This document shows, piece by piece, positions 1-5,214 of a DNA stretch of 5,214 bases. The DNA is from Comamonadaceae bacterium (lineage in GTDB: Bacteria > Pseudomonadota > Gammaproteobacteria > Burkholderiales > Burkholderiaceae_C). Made by a program: the position numbers and the translations under genes. The DNA is taken from contig CANGYC010000183.1 of NCBI GenBank assembly GCA_947457975.1, positions 1 to 5,214 on the forward strand, read 5' to 3'. The notes beneath the pieces are model-generated. The model had not been told where the DNA came from and did not search any database. It was given only the letters and a program-made list of their open reading frames with translations. Numbering within the stretch: the stretch's first letter is position 1; every line of letters starts with the position of its first letter.

Positions 1-927
1 CGAGCGCCTGTCTTCGGCCAGCGAACGGGCGGGGTCCTTGAGCTTGTGGGTCAGCAGCTGGGCCCGCTGGGCAAAGGCGTCGCGCACCTCCAGCTCTTTG
101 GGGTCGACCAACAGCGCCTGCTCCATCTGCGTGACCTTCTCGAGCTGGTAGCCATACACCACATGAGGTAGCGGCACGCCTGTCTGCTTGACCGACAACC
201 ACACCACGGGCACCAGGTAGGCGATCATGAGCACGATGTACTGGGCCACCTGTGTCCAGGTGACGGCGCGCATGCCGCCCAGGAAGGAGCACACCAGAAT
301 GCCCCCCAGACCGAGAAAGATGCCGAGCTCGAAGGCCACGCCCGTCAGGCGTGCGGTGACGATGCCCACCCCATAAATTTGTGCGACCACATAGGTGAAG
401 GAGCACAGAATGGCCGCCCCGATACCAATCAGGCGGGGCAGGTGGCCACCGTAACGTTCACCCAGAAAGTCGGGGATGGTGAATTGGCCAAAACGCCGCA
501 GGTAGGGCGCCAGGCACAGTGCCACCAGGCAGTAGCCCCCGGTCCAGCCGATGATGAAGGCCAGCCCCCCGTAGCCAGTGAGGTAGAACGTTCCGGCCAC
601 GCCGATGAAGGAGGCGGCCGACATCCAGTCGGCCCCCGTGGCCATGCCGTTGTAGAGCGCAGGCACGCGGCGACCGGCCACGTAGTACTCGGCCGCATCC
701 GTGGTGCGGGACAGGATGCCGATGGTGGCATACAGCGCAATCGTGCTGAGCAGGAAGATCAGGCCGATCCACTGGCGCGACAGGCCCAGCTGCTCGAGCC
801 CGCCCAGCACCAGGATGAACACCACCACGCCCAGCAGGTACCAGGCCGTGACCCGGCTGAGCTCACGCCGGAACTCGGCCTGAGCCGGCGATGCAGGGGC
901 AGGCCTGGCCGATCGCACCGGGGTCAT
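1..927 (-). CDS. Sodium/solute symporter (SSS family, VC_2705-like), N-terminal part only
   Basis: Inner-membrane transporter of the sodium:solute symporter family, which couples Na+ entry to uptake of a small organic solute. The 309 visible residues start MTPVRSARPA and run off the left edge; family members are usually about 550-690 residues, so roughly half is missing. About seven hydrophobic segments are visible, near residues 28-46, 52-73, 94-118, 121-142, 165-187, 200-218 and 227-247. A charged hydrophilic stretch follows (about 255-309). Family-like motifs are AAEYYVAGRRVPA (78-90), TGADWMSAASF (97-107), IPDFLGERYG (151-160) and GGMRAVTWTQVAQY (217-230). The start is well fixed: it is the only ATG, GTG or TTG after an in-frame stop lying inside the end of ppsA. 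No good Shine-Dalgarno sequence precedes it and only 7 bases separate it from the ppsA stop, so translation may depend on coupling to ppsA. The substrate cannot be read from the sequence. Acetate, pyruvate or lactate are guesses from the ppsA context. Confidence 0.9.
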   Translation of the reverse strand, partial: MTPVRSARPAPASPAQAEFRRELSRVTAWYLLGVVVFILVLGGLEQLGLSRQWIGLIFLLSTIALYATIGILSRTTDAAEYYVAGRRVPALYNGMATGADWMSAASFIGVAGTFYLTGYGGLAFIIGWTGGYCLVALCLAPYLRRFGQFTIPDFLGERYGGHLPRLIGIGAAILCSFTYVVAQIYGVGIVTARLTGVAFELGIFLGLGGILVCSFLGGMRAVTWTQVAQYIVLMIAYLVPVVWLSVKQTGVPLPHVVYGYQLEKVTQMEQALLVDPKELEVRDAFAQRAQLLTHKLKDPARSLAEDRRS

Positions 928-934
928 GCCAGTC

Positions 935-3334
935 TCAGCCGGCCAGACGCTTCCAGGTATCGATCACCGTGTCAGGGTTGAGCGACATGGAGGCAATGCC
1001 CTGGTCTTTGAGCCAGATGGCCAGGTCCGGGTGGTCGCTGGGGCCCTGGCCGCAAATACCGACGTACTTGCCCTGGCGCTTGCAGGCCTGGATGGCCTGC
1101 GAGAGCAGCGCCTTGACCGCCGGGTCCCGCTCGTCAAAGTCCTTGGCCAGGATGTCGAGGCCCGAATCGCGGTCCAGGCCCAGGGTGAGCTGGGTGAGGT
1201 CATTCGAGCCGATGGAAAAGCCATCGAAAAATTCGAGGAACTGATCGGCCAACACCGCGTTGCTGGGCACCTCGCACATCATGATCAGGCGCAAGCCGTT
1301 CTCGCCGCGCTGGAGGCCCTTGCGGCCCAGCAGCTCGGTAACAGCCTTGGCCTGGCCGAGCGTGCGCACGAAAGGCACCATCACTTCCACGTTCACCAGC
1401 CCCATCTCGTTGCGCACGCGCTTGATGGCCTCGCACTCCATGGCAAAGGCTTCGGCAAAGTCGGGGCTCAGATAACGCGCCGCACCGCGGAAGCCCAGCA
1501 TGGGGTTTTCTTCCTCGGGCTCGTAGCGCGAGCCGCCGATGAGCTTGCGGTACTCGTTGGACTTGAAGTCCGACAGCCGCACGATCACGGGCTTGGGCCA
1601 GAAGGCGGCCGCAATGGTGGCCACACCCTCGGCCACCTTGTCCACGTAAAAAGCGCGCGGCGAGGCGTGGCCCCGGGCCACGCTTTCCACGGCCTTCTTC
1701 AGGTCGGCATCCACGGCCGGGTAGTCCAGGATGGCCTTGGGATGCACACCAATGTTGTTGTTGATGATGAACTCCAGCCGGGCCAGGCCCACGCCCTCGT
1801 TGGGCATCTGGCAAAAGTCAAAGGCCAGCTGCGGGTTGCCCACGTTCATCATGATCTTCAGATCCAGCGGCGGCATCTCACCGCGCTGCACCTCGGTGAC
1901 CTCGGTCTCGAGCAGGCCGTCGTAAATGTGGCCGGTGTCGCCTTCGGCGCAACTCACGGTCACCAGCATGCCGGTGCTCAGTTGTTCAGTCGCATCCCCG
2001 CAGCCCACCACGGCCGGAATACCCAGCTCGCGGGCAATGATGGCCGCATGGCAGGTGCGGCCACCCCGGTTGGTGACGATGGCGCTGGCCCGCTTCATCA
2101 CCGGCTCCCAGTTGGGATCAGTCATGTCGGTGACCAGCACGTCGCCAGGCTGCACCTGGTCCATGTCGCCGATGTGGCGCACCAGGCGAACAGGGCCTGT
2201 GCCGATCTTCTGGCCGATCGCACGACCCGAGGCCAGCACCGTGCCCGTGCCCTTGAGCTTGAAGCGCTGTTCGGCCTGGCCCTGCGCCTGGCTTTTCACC
2301 GTTTCGGGGCGGGCCTGCAGGATGTAGAGCTGGCCGTCCGTGCCGTCCTTGCCCCACTCGATGTCCATGGGGCGGCCGTAGTGCTTCTCGATGATGAGCG
2401 CATAGCGGGCCAGCTGCTCCACGTCGGCGTCGGTGAGCGAATAGCGGTTGCGCATCTCCACCGGTACATCGGTGGTCTTGACCAGCTTGCCCGTGGCCTT
2501 TTTTTCCTCGGGCGTGCTGAACTCCATCTGAATCAGCTTGGAGCCCAGGTTGCGCCGGATGACGGCATGCTTGCCCGCCTCGAGCATGGGCTTGTGCACG
2601 TAGAACTCATCGGGGTTCACCGCGCCTTGCACCACGGTCTCGCCCAGGCCGTAGCTGGACGTGATGAACACCACCTCCTCAAAGCCGCTTTCCGTGTCGA
2701 TGGTGAACATCACACCGGCGGCGCCCAGGTCGGAGCGCACCATGCGCTGCACGCCAGCCGACAGGGCCACATCGGCGTGGGCAAAGCCCTTGTGCACGCG
2801 GTAGCTGATGGCGCGGTCGTTGTAGAGGGAGGCGAACACCTCCTTCATCTTGTGCAGCACATCCTCGATGCCCACCACGTTCAGAAAGGTCTCCTGCTGG
2901 CCGGCAAACGAGGCATCGGGCAGGTCCTCGGCGGTGGCTGAAGAGCGCACCGCAAAGCTGGCCTGGGCGTTGCCGGCGCTGAGGACAGCGAAGGCTTCCC
3001 GGATGGCCCGGGCCAGATCGGCGGGAAAAGGCTGGGCTTCGACCCAGCCGCGAATCTGGGCACCAGCCTCGGCCAGGGCTTTGACGTCCTCGGTGTCGAG
3101 CTGGTCAAGGAGCTGGTTGATTTTCTTGTCCAGGCCGCCGTGGGCCAGGAACTGCCTGAAGGCATGGGCCGTGGTGGCAAAGCCGGTGGGCACGCGCACG
3201 CCCTGAGGGCCGGTGGGCAGCTGGGAGATCATCTCGCCGAGGCTGGCATTCTTGCCACCCACGGCCTCGACGTCACTCATCCTCAGTTTTTCAAACGGTA
3301 CGACCAGGGCGGTCGCCTCAAACAGTGGGGACAT
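935..3334 (-). CDS. ppsA: Phosphoenolpyruvate synthase (pyruvate, water dikinase)
   Basis: Cytosolic gluconeogenic enzyme: pyruvate + ATP + water gives PEP + AMP + phosphate. The 799 residues are complete (E. coli PpsA has 792). The ATP-binding domain spans about 17-350, with [11 protein letters not shown] (25-35) and [19 protein letters not shown] (127-145). The swivelling phosphohistidine domain (about 370-475) carries [21 protein letters not shown] (424-444 region), with catalytic H429. The PEP/pyruvate TIM barrel (about 485-795) carries [18 protein letters not shown] (708-725) and the C-terminal active-site cysteine C761 in GICGQGPS. T427 lies two residues before H429, the position at which PpsR phosphorylates the E. 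coli enzyme, so control by the neighbouring ppsR product is expected. The start is supported by a GGAG seven bases upstream and by the match of the N-terminus to the family. The gene is divergent from ppsR and lies 7 bases upstream of the symporter gene. No damage is seen. Confidence 0.98.
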   Translation of the reverse strand: MSPLFEATALVVPFEKLRMSDVEAVGGKNASLGEMISQLPTGPQGVRVPTGFATTAHAFRQFLAHGGLDKKINQLLDQLDTEDVKALAEAGAQIRGWVEAQPFPADLARAIREAFAVLSAGNAQASFAVRSSATAEDLPDASFAGQQETFLNVVGIEDVLHKMKEVFASLYNDRAISYRVHKGFAHADVALSAGVQRMVRSDLGAAGVMFTIDTESGFEEVVFITSSYGLGETVVQGAVNPDEFYVHKPMLEAGKHAVIRRNLGSKLIQMEFSTPEEKKATGKLVKTTDVPVEMRNRYSLTDADVEQLARYALIIEKHYGRPMDIEWGKDGTDGQLYILQARPETVKSQAQGQAEQRFKLKGTGTVLASGRAIGQKIGTGPVRLVRHIGDMDQVQPGDVLVTDMTDPNWEPVMKRASAIVTNRGGRTCHAAIIARELGIPAVVGCGDATEQLSTGMLVTVSCAEGDTGHIYDGLLETEVTEVQRGEMPPLDLKIMMNVGNPQLAFDFCQMPNEGVGLARLEFIINNNIGVHPKAILDYPAVDADLKKAVESVARGHASPRAFYVDKVAEGVATIAAAFWPKPVIVRLSDFKSNEYRKLIGGSRYEPEEENPMLGFRGAARYLSPDFAEAFAMECEAIKRVRNEMGLVNVEVMVPFVRTLGQAKAVTELLGRKGLQRGENGLRLIMMCEVPSNAVLADQFLEFFDGFSIGSNDLTQLTLGLDRDSGLDILAKDFDERDPAVKALLSQAIQACKRQGKYVGICGQGPSDHPDLAIWLKDQGIASMSLNPDTVIDTWKRLAG

Positions 3335-3341
3335 GAAAAAA

Positions 3342-3346
3342 CTCCA
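3342..3346 (-). promoter_or_regulatory. Ribosome binding site of ppsA
   Basis: On the minus strand TGGAG is followed by a seven-base TTTTTTC spacer and then ATG. It sits inside a short near-palindrome (AAACCTCC-T-GGAGTTT), so the site could be partly masked, but the minimal loop makes a stable RNA hairpin doubtful. Confidence 0.75.
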
Positions 3347-3437
3347 GGAGGTTTAAAAACCGGGGAGGTCCCACAGGGCGGCTGCCAGCTTTGGTCTTGT
3401 TCTGATGGGCTGAAGCGGGCCATGGGAAGAGGCGTCT

Positions 3438-3443
3438 GATAAT
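3438..3443 (+). promoter_or_regulatory. Candidate -10 element for ppsR
   Basis: GATAAT matches the sigma70 -10 consensus at five of six positions. It would place the transcription start near 3450, giving a leader of about 40 bases before the ppsR ATG. No recognisable -35 lies 16-18 bases upstream (the 17-base position reads GCGGGC), so the promoter is weak, activator-dependent or wrongly placed. Confidence 0.35.
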
Positions 3444-3450
3444 TCAAACC

Positions 3451-3456
3451 ATTGTA
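3451..3456 (-). promoter_or_regulatory. Candidate -10 element for ppsA
   Basis: On the minus strand TACAAT matches the -10 consensus at five of six positions and would start transcription near 3444, leaving a leader of about 110 bases before ppsA. No good -35 hexamer is found at normal spacing; the region upstream is G-rich. The element faces the ppsR candidate -10, only seven bases away. Confidence 0.4.
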
Positions 3457-3489
3457 GAGTGACACCCCCATCAGCCCCCTGACATCCTG

Positions 3490-4308
3490 ATGCCCATCCG
3501 TACCGTTTATTTCATCTCCGATGGCACCGGCATCACCGCCGAGACCTTTGGCAACGCCATCCTGGCGCAGTTCGAGATCAAGCCCCGGCATGTGCGCCTG
3601 CCTTTCCTGGACACGGTGGACAAAGCGCACCAGGCCGTGCGACAGATCAACCACACCGCTGAGACCGAGGGCCGGCGGCCCATCGTCTTCACCACGCTGG
3701 TGAACATGGACGTGCTCAGCGTGATCAAGACCTGCAACGGCATGCTGCTCGACATGTTCGGCATGTTCGTCGAACCCCTGGAAGCGGAGCTGGGCATCAA
3801 GTCCAACCACCGCGTGGGGCGCTTTTCGGACGTCTCCAAGAGCAAGGAGTACGACGACCGCATCGAGGCCATCAACTTCTCCCTGGCCCACGACGACGGC
3901 CAGAGCAACAAGGACCTGGAAGCCTCCGACGTCATCCTGGTGGGCGTCAGCCGCAGCGGCAAGACCCCCACCTCGCTCTACCTGGCCATGCAGTACGGCC
4001 TGAAGGCCTCCAACTACCCGCTGATCCCGGAGGACTTCGATCGCCGGCAGCTCCCGCCGGCCCTGACCCCGCACCGCAAGAAGATCTTCGGCCTGACCAT
4101 TGCCCCCGAGCGCCTGAGCCAGATTCGCAACGAGCGCCGACCCAACTCCAAGTACGCCAGCCTGGACAACTGCCGACACGAGATTCACGAGGCCGAGGCC
4201 ATGATGCGCCGCGAAGGCATCCGCTGGCTATCGACCACCACCAAGTCGATTGAAGAGATCGCCACCACCATCTTGCAGGAAATCCGGCCCGAGCGACTGG
4301 TCTACTGA
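3490..4308 (+). CDS. ppsR: PEP synthase regulatory protein (ADP-dependent kinase / phosphate-dependent pyrophosphorylase, DUF299 family)
   Basis: Bifunctional cytosolic regulator. In the E. coli homologue (PpsR, formerly YdiA) it inactivates PEP synthase by ADP-dependent phosphorylation of a threonine next to the catalytic histidine, and reactivates it by phosphorolysis that releases pyrophosphate. The 272 residues are of normal length. Landmarks are the N-terminal [11 protein letters not shown] (9-19), [20 protein letters not shown] (107-126), the P-loop GVSRSGKT (152-159) followed by TSLYLA, and the C-terminal [18 protein letters not shown] (200-217). ATG 3490 is the first start after an in-frame TGA at 3460, but no purine-rich Shine-Dalgarno sequence precedes it, and the start codon lies in one arm of a CATCAG/CTGATG inverted repeat. 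The gene is divergent from ppsA, whose product carries the expected target (T427). It could in principle act on pyruvate phosphate dikinase, as some family members do, but the ppsA neighbour argues for PEP synthase. Confidence 0.96.
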   Translation: MPIRTVYFISDGTGITAETFGNAILAQFEIKPRHVRLPFLDTVDKAHQAVRQINHTAETEGRRPIVFTTLVNMDVLSVIKTCNGMLLDMFGMFVEPLEAELGIKSNHRVGRFSDVSKSKEYDDRIEAINFSLAHDDGQSNKDLEASDVILVGVSRSGKTPTSLYLAMQYGLKASNYPLIPEDFDRRQLPPALTPHRKKIFGLTIAPERLSQIRNERRPNSKYASLDNCRHEIHEAEAMMRREGIRWLSTTTKSIEEIATTILQEIRPERLVY

Positions 4309-4315
4309 AGCGGCC

Positions 4316-4333
4316 GCCGCGCTTGCCCGCGGC
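4316..4333 (+). terminator. GC-rich hairpin after ppsR, possible terminator without U-tract
   Basis: GCCGCG and CGCGGC form a perfect 6-bp stem around a 6-base loop (CTTGCC), starting seven bases after the ppsR stop. No run of T follows, so it is not a classic intrinsic terminator. It may only slow polymerase or protect the 3' end. The hairpin overlaps the proposed -35 of bfr. Confidence 0.25.
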
Positions 4334-4352
4334 CTGGGCTTGCCCGCACAAT
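4323..4352 (+). promoter_or_regulatory. Candidate sigma70 promoter of bfr
   Basis: TTGCCC (4323-4328, four of six matches to TTGACA) and CACAAT (4347-4352, four of six to TATAAT) are 18 bases apart. A start near 4359 would leave a leader of about 19 bases that contains the bfr ribosome binding site. No Fur-type palindrome is visible here. Confidence 0.4.
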
Positions 4353-4365
4353 GGTTTGACCACAC

Positions 4366-4371
4366 AAGGAG
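4366..4371 (+). promoter_or_regulatory. Ribosome binding site of bfr
   Basis: AAGGAG lies six bases before ATG 4378. It is the strongest Shine-Dalgarno sequence in the window and fixes the bfr start. Confidence 0.85.
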
Positions 4372-4377
4372 CGGCGC

Positions 4378-4854
4378 ATGAAGGGCGATCCTCAGGTCAT
4401 TGGCCATCTGCAAGCCCAGCTCAAGAATGAGCTGACAGCCATCCACCAGTACTTTCTGCACTACCGCCTCTACAAGCACTGGGGGCTGCACAAGCTGGCG
4501 CAAAAAGAACATGAGGAGTCCGTGGGCGAGATGAAACACGCCGACAAGCTGATGGACCGCATCCTCATGCTCGACGGCCTGCCCAATCTGCAGGACTTGG
4601 GCAAGCTCATGGTCGGCGAGGACGTGCCCGAGGCCTTGCATTGCGACCTGCAGGCCGAATTTGAGGCCCAGGCCACCCTCAAAGAGGGCATGGCCTGCTG
4701 CGAAAGTGTGCGTGACTACACCTCACGCAACCTGCTCCAGGGCATCCTCGACGACACGGAGGAGCACATCGACTTCCTCGAAACCCAGCTCGAGCAGATC
4801 CAGCGCATGGGATTGCAAAACTACCTGCAAACTCAGATGGTCGACCTCCACTGA
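4378..4854 (+). CDS. bfr: Bacterioferritin (haem-containing iron storage protein)
   Basis: Cytosolic iron-storage protein of the bacterioferritin family, whose members form a 24-subunit shell that oxidises Fe2+ and stores it as a mineral. The 158 residues equal the length of E. coli Bfr and align to it without gaps, from MKGD at the start to GLQNYLQ near the end. The haem ligand M52 (EMKHAD, 51-56) is present. Of the six ferroxidase-centre ligands of E. coli Bfr, five are conserved: E18, E51, H54, E94 and H130. Position 127, a bridging Glu in E. coli, is Thr here (DDTEEH, 125-130), although acidic residues flank it. The E. coli inner-surface iron ligands H46 and D50 are E46 and G50 here; Y25 is kept. 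The subunit may therefore oxidise iron by a modified centre or work alongside a second Bfr type, which is inference. It is encoded after ppsR with its own promoter region and before a Fur-box-preceded tonB-like gene, fitting an iron neighbourhood. Confidence 0.96.
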   Translation: MKGDPQVIGHLQAQLKNELTAIHQYFLHYRLYKHWGLHKLAQKEHEESVGEMKHADKLMDRILMLDGLPNLQDLGKLMVGEDVPEALHCDLQAEFEAQATLKEGMACCESVRDYTSRNLLQGILDDTEEHIDFLETQLEQIQRMGLQNYLQTQMVDLH

Positions 4855-4871
4855 GGCCGCTGTTCCCGGCC
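4855..4871 (+). repeat. Short inverted repeat directly after bfr
   Basis: GGCCG and CGGCC form a perfect 5-bp stem with a 7-base loop starting right at the bfr stop codon. No T-tract follows, so termination is unproven. Such a short GC stem can occur by chance in this base composition. Confidence 0.2.
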
Positions 4872-4909
4872 CGAGCCTGTGCGCGAAGGCGTCAAGACCC
4901 AGGCCCACG

Positions 4910-4939
4910 CTGAGAATGCGATCCATTCTCATCCATAAT
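4910..4939 (+). promoter_or_regulatory. Candidate promoter for the tonB-like gene
   Basis: CTGAGA (4910-4915, four of six to TTGACA) and CATAAT (4934-4939, five of six to TATAAT) are 18 bases apart. Transcription would start near 4946, leaving a leader of about 134 bases before ATG 5080. The Fur-like palindrome covers most of the -35 and spacer, a standard position for repression. Confidence 0.5.
4911..4931 (+). promoter_or_regulatory. Fur box (ferric uptake regulator operator)
   Basis: TGAGAATG and CATTCTCA are perfect 8-bp inverted arms around a 5-base centre (CGATC). The 21-base site matches the E. coli-type Fur consensus at 15 positions by eye, and the TGAGAAT/ATTCTCA arms are typical Fur half-sites in proteobacteria. 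It lies between the proposed -35 and -10 upstream of a tonB-like gene, so iron-replete Fur would block transcription there. Confidence 0.75.
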
Positions 4940-5079
4940 GGTGGACTTTTTGCACGCTCTGCCCCAGCCATGATCGACTGCGTCAGCAGCCCGGTGTCCG
5001 AACGTGAGCTTGCCAGCCGCGACAATGCGGGATTGGACATCGGCCGCATGCCGTCGACGCCCACCCTCACACCGCCCAC

Positions 5080-5214
5080 ATGAGTTCCCCCGTCGCCCCC
5101 CTGCCCTCGGCCCCAAGGTCGGTGCGCGTGGCCGCCCTGGTGTTGGCGGCCCATGGGGCCGTGCTCTGGGCCCTGATGCACGGGCTGATGAACAAGACCC
5201 CCGAAGTGCTGGTA
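5080..5214 (+). CDS. tonB: Energy transducer TonB, N-terminal fragment
   Basis: Only 45 codons are in the window; the gene runs off the right edge. The peptide has a short basic N-terminus (APRSVR, 11-16) and then one hydrophobic segment (about 17-36) containing AAHGAVLWAL, which resembles the membrane anchor of E. coli TonB (IHGAVVAGLL). H25 would correspond to E. coli H20, which is needed for coupling to ExbB/ExbD; the E. coli serine four residues before it is Val here. TonB spans the periplasm and passes proton-motive-force energy to outer-membrane siderophore and haem receptors. ATG 5080 is the only ATG, GTG or TTG in frame after a TGA at 5005. It lacks a clear Shine-Dalgarno sequence and overlaps the stop of a 37-codon frame by ATGA. 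The upstream Fur-like site and the bfr neighbour support the call. The proline-rich and C-terminal domains are outside the window, so another single-pass membrane protein is possible. Confidence 0.7.
   Translation, partial: MSSPVAPLPSAPRSVRVAALVLAAHGAVLWALMHGLMNKTPEVLV

Noticed and set aside
379..981. 200-codon plus-strand frame opposite the symporter
   Set aside because: The minus strand encodes a clear membrane transporter across the same bases; the plus product is low-complexity and hydrophilic with no family resemblance.
926..2941. 671-codon open frame on the plus strand, antisense to ppsA, giving a histidine-, alanine- and valine-rich product
   Set aside because: It is the mirror of a highly GC3-biased real gene with full-length PEP synthase motifs. 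The product resembles no family and has the composition typical of antisense shadows.
3283..4188. 301-codon minus-strand frame covering ppsR and the ppsA start region
   Set aside because: It overlaps ppsR and the divergent promoter region. The product has no recognisable domain and mirrors ppsR codons.
4855..4871. Hairpin after bfr as an intrinsic terminator
   Set aside because: The stem is only 5 bp and no T-run follows, so I list it only as a weak inverted repeat.
5010..5038. Second promoter closer to the tonB-like start (GACAAT at 5021-5026)
   Set aside because: No acceptable -35 lies at normal spacing, and the upstream promoter with the Fur-like site is much better supported.
4723..5181. 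Minus-strand frames across the bfr-tonB gap, considered as a possible hemP-like small gene or another iron gene
   Set aside because: No HemP-like or other known small iron protein is seen in any frame, and the frames run antisense through bfr and the tonB-like gene.

Overview
The window is a compact, GC-rich chromosomal segment. Every recognisable gene is an ordinary housekeeping or iron-related gene of a Gram-negative bacterium. The protein sequences (long PEP synthase, DUF299-type regulator, haem bacterioferritin, a VC_2705-like sodium/solute symporter, TonB) and the strong GC bias at third codon positions suggest a betaproteobacterium of the order Burkholderiales, perhaps Comamonadaceae. 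That placement rests on remembered family resemblance, not on a search. I see no mobile element, CRISPR array, tRNA, rRNA or phage signature.

Left part (1-3334, minus strand): ppsA (phosphoenolpyruvate synthase) is followed after only 7 bases by the N-terminal half of a large sodium/solute symporter that runs off the left edge. The two look like one transcription unit. Together they would take up a small organic acid and convert pyruvate to PEP for gluconeogenesis.

Middle (3335-4308): a 155-base intergenic region separates ppsA from the divergently transcribed ppsR. PpsR is the bifunctional kinase/pyrophosphorylase that switches PEP synthase off and on. Its expected target threonine (T427, two residues before catalytic H429) is present in the PpsA encoded next door, so enzyme and regulator form a matched pair. 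Candidate -10 elements for the two genes face each other and nearly overlap.

Right part (4309-5214, plus strand): bfr (bacterioferritin, iron storage) has its own short promoter region and a strong ribosome binding site. A 225-base gap follows, holding a clear Fur-box-like palindrome over a sigma70-like promoter. Then comes the first 45 codons of a gene that looks like tonB, the energy transducer for siderophore and haem uptake. This side is an iron storage and iron uptake neighbourhood.

I did not find a convincing undescribed system. The points most worth a second look are the bacterioferritin's non-canonical ferroxidase position 127 (Thr where E. coli has the bridging Glu), the Fur-type palindrome, the short reading frame overlapping the tonB start by ATGA, and the face-to-face arrangement of the ppsA and ppsR promoter candidates.
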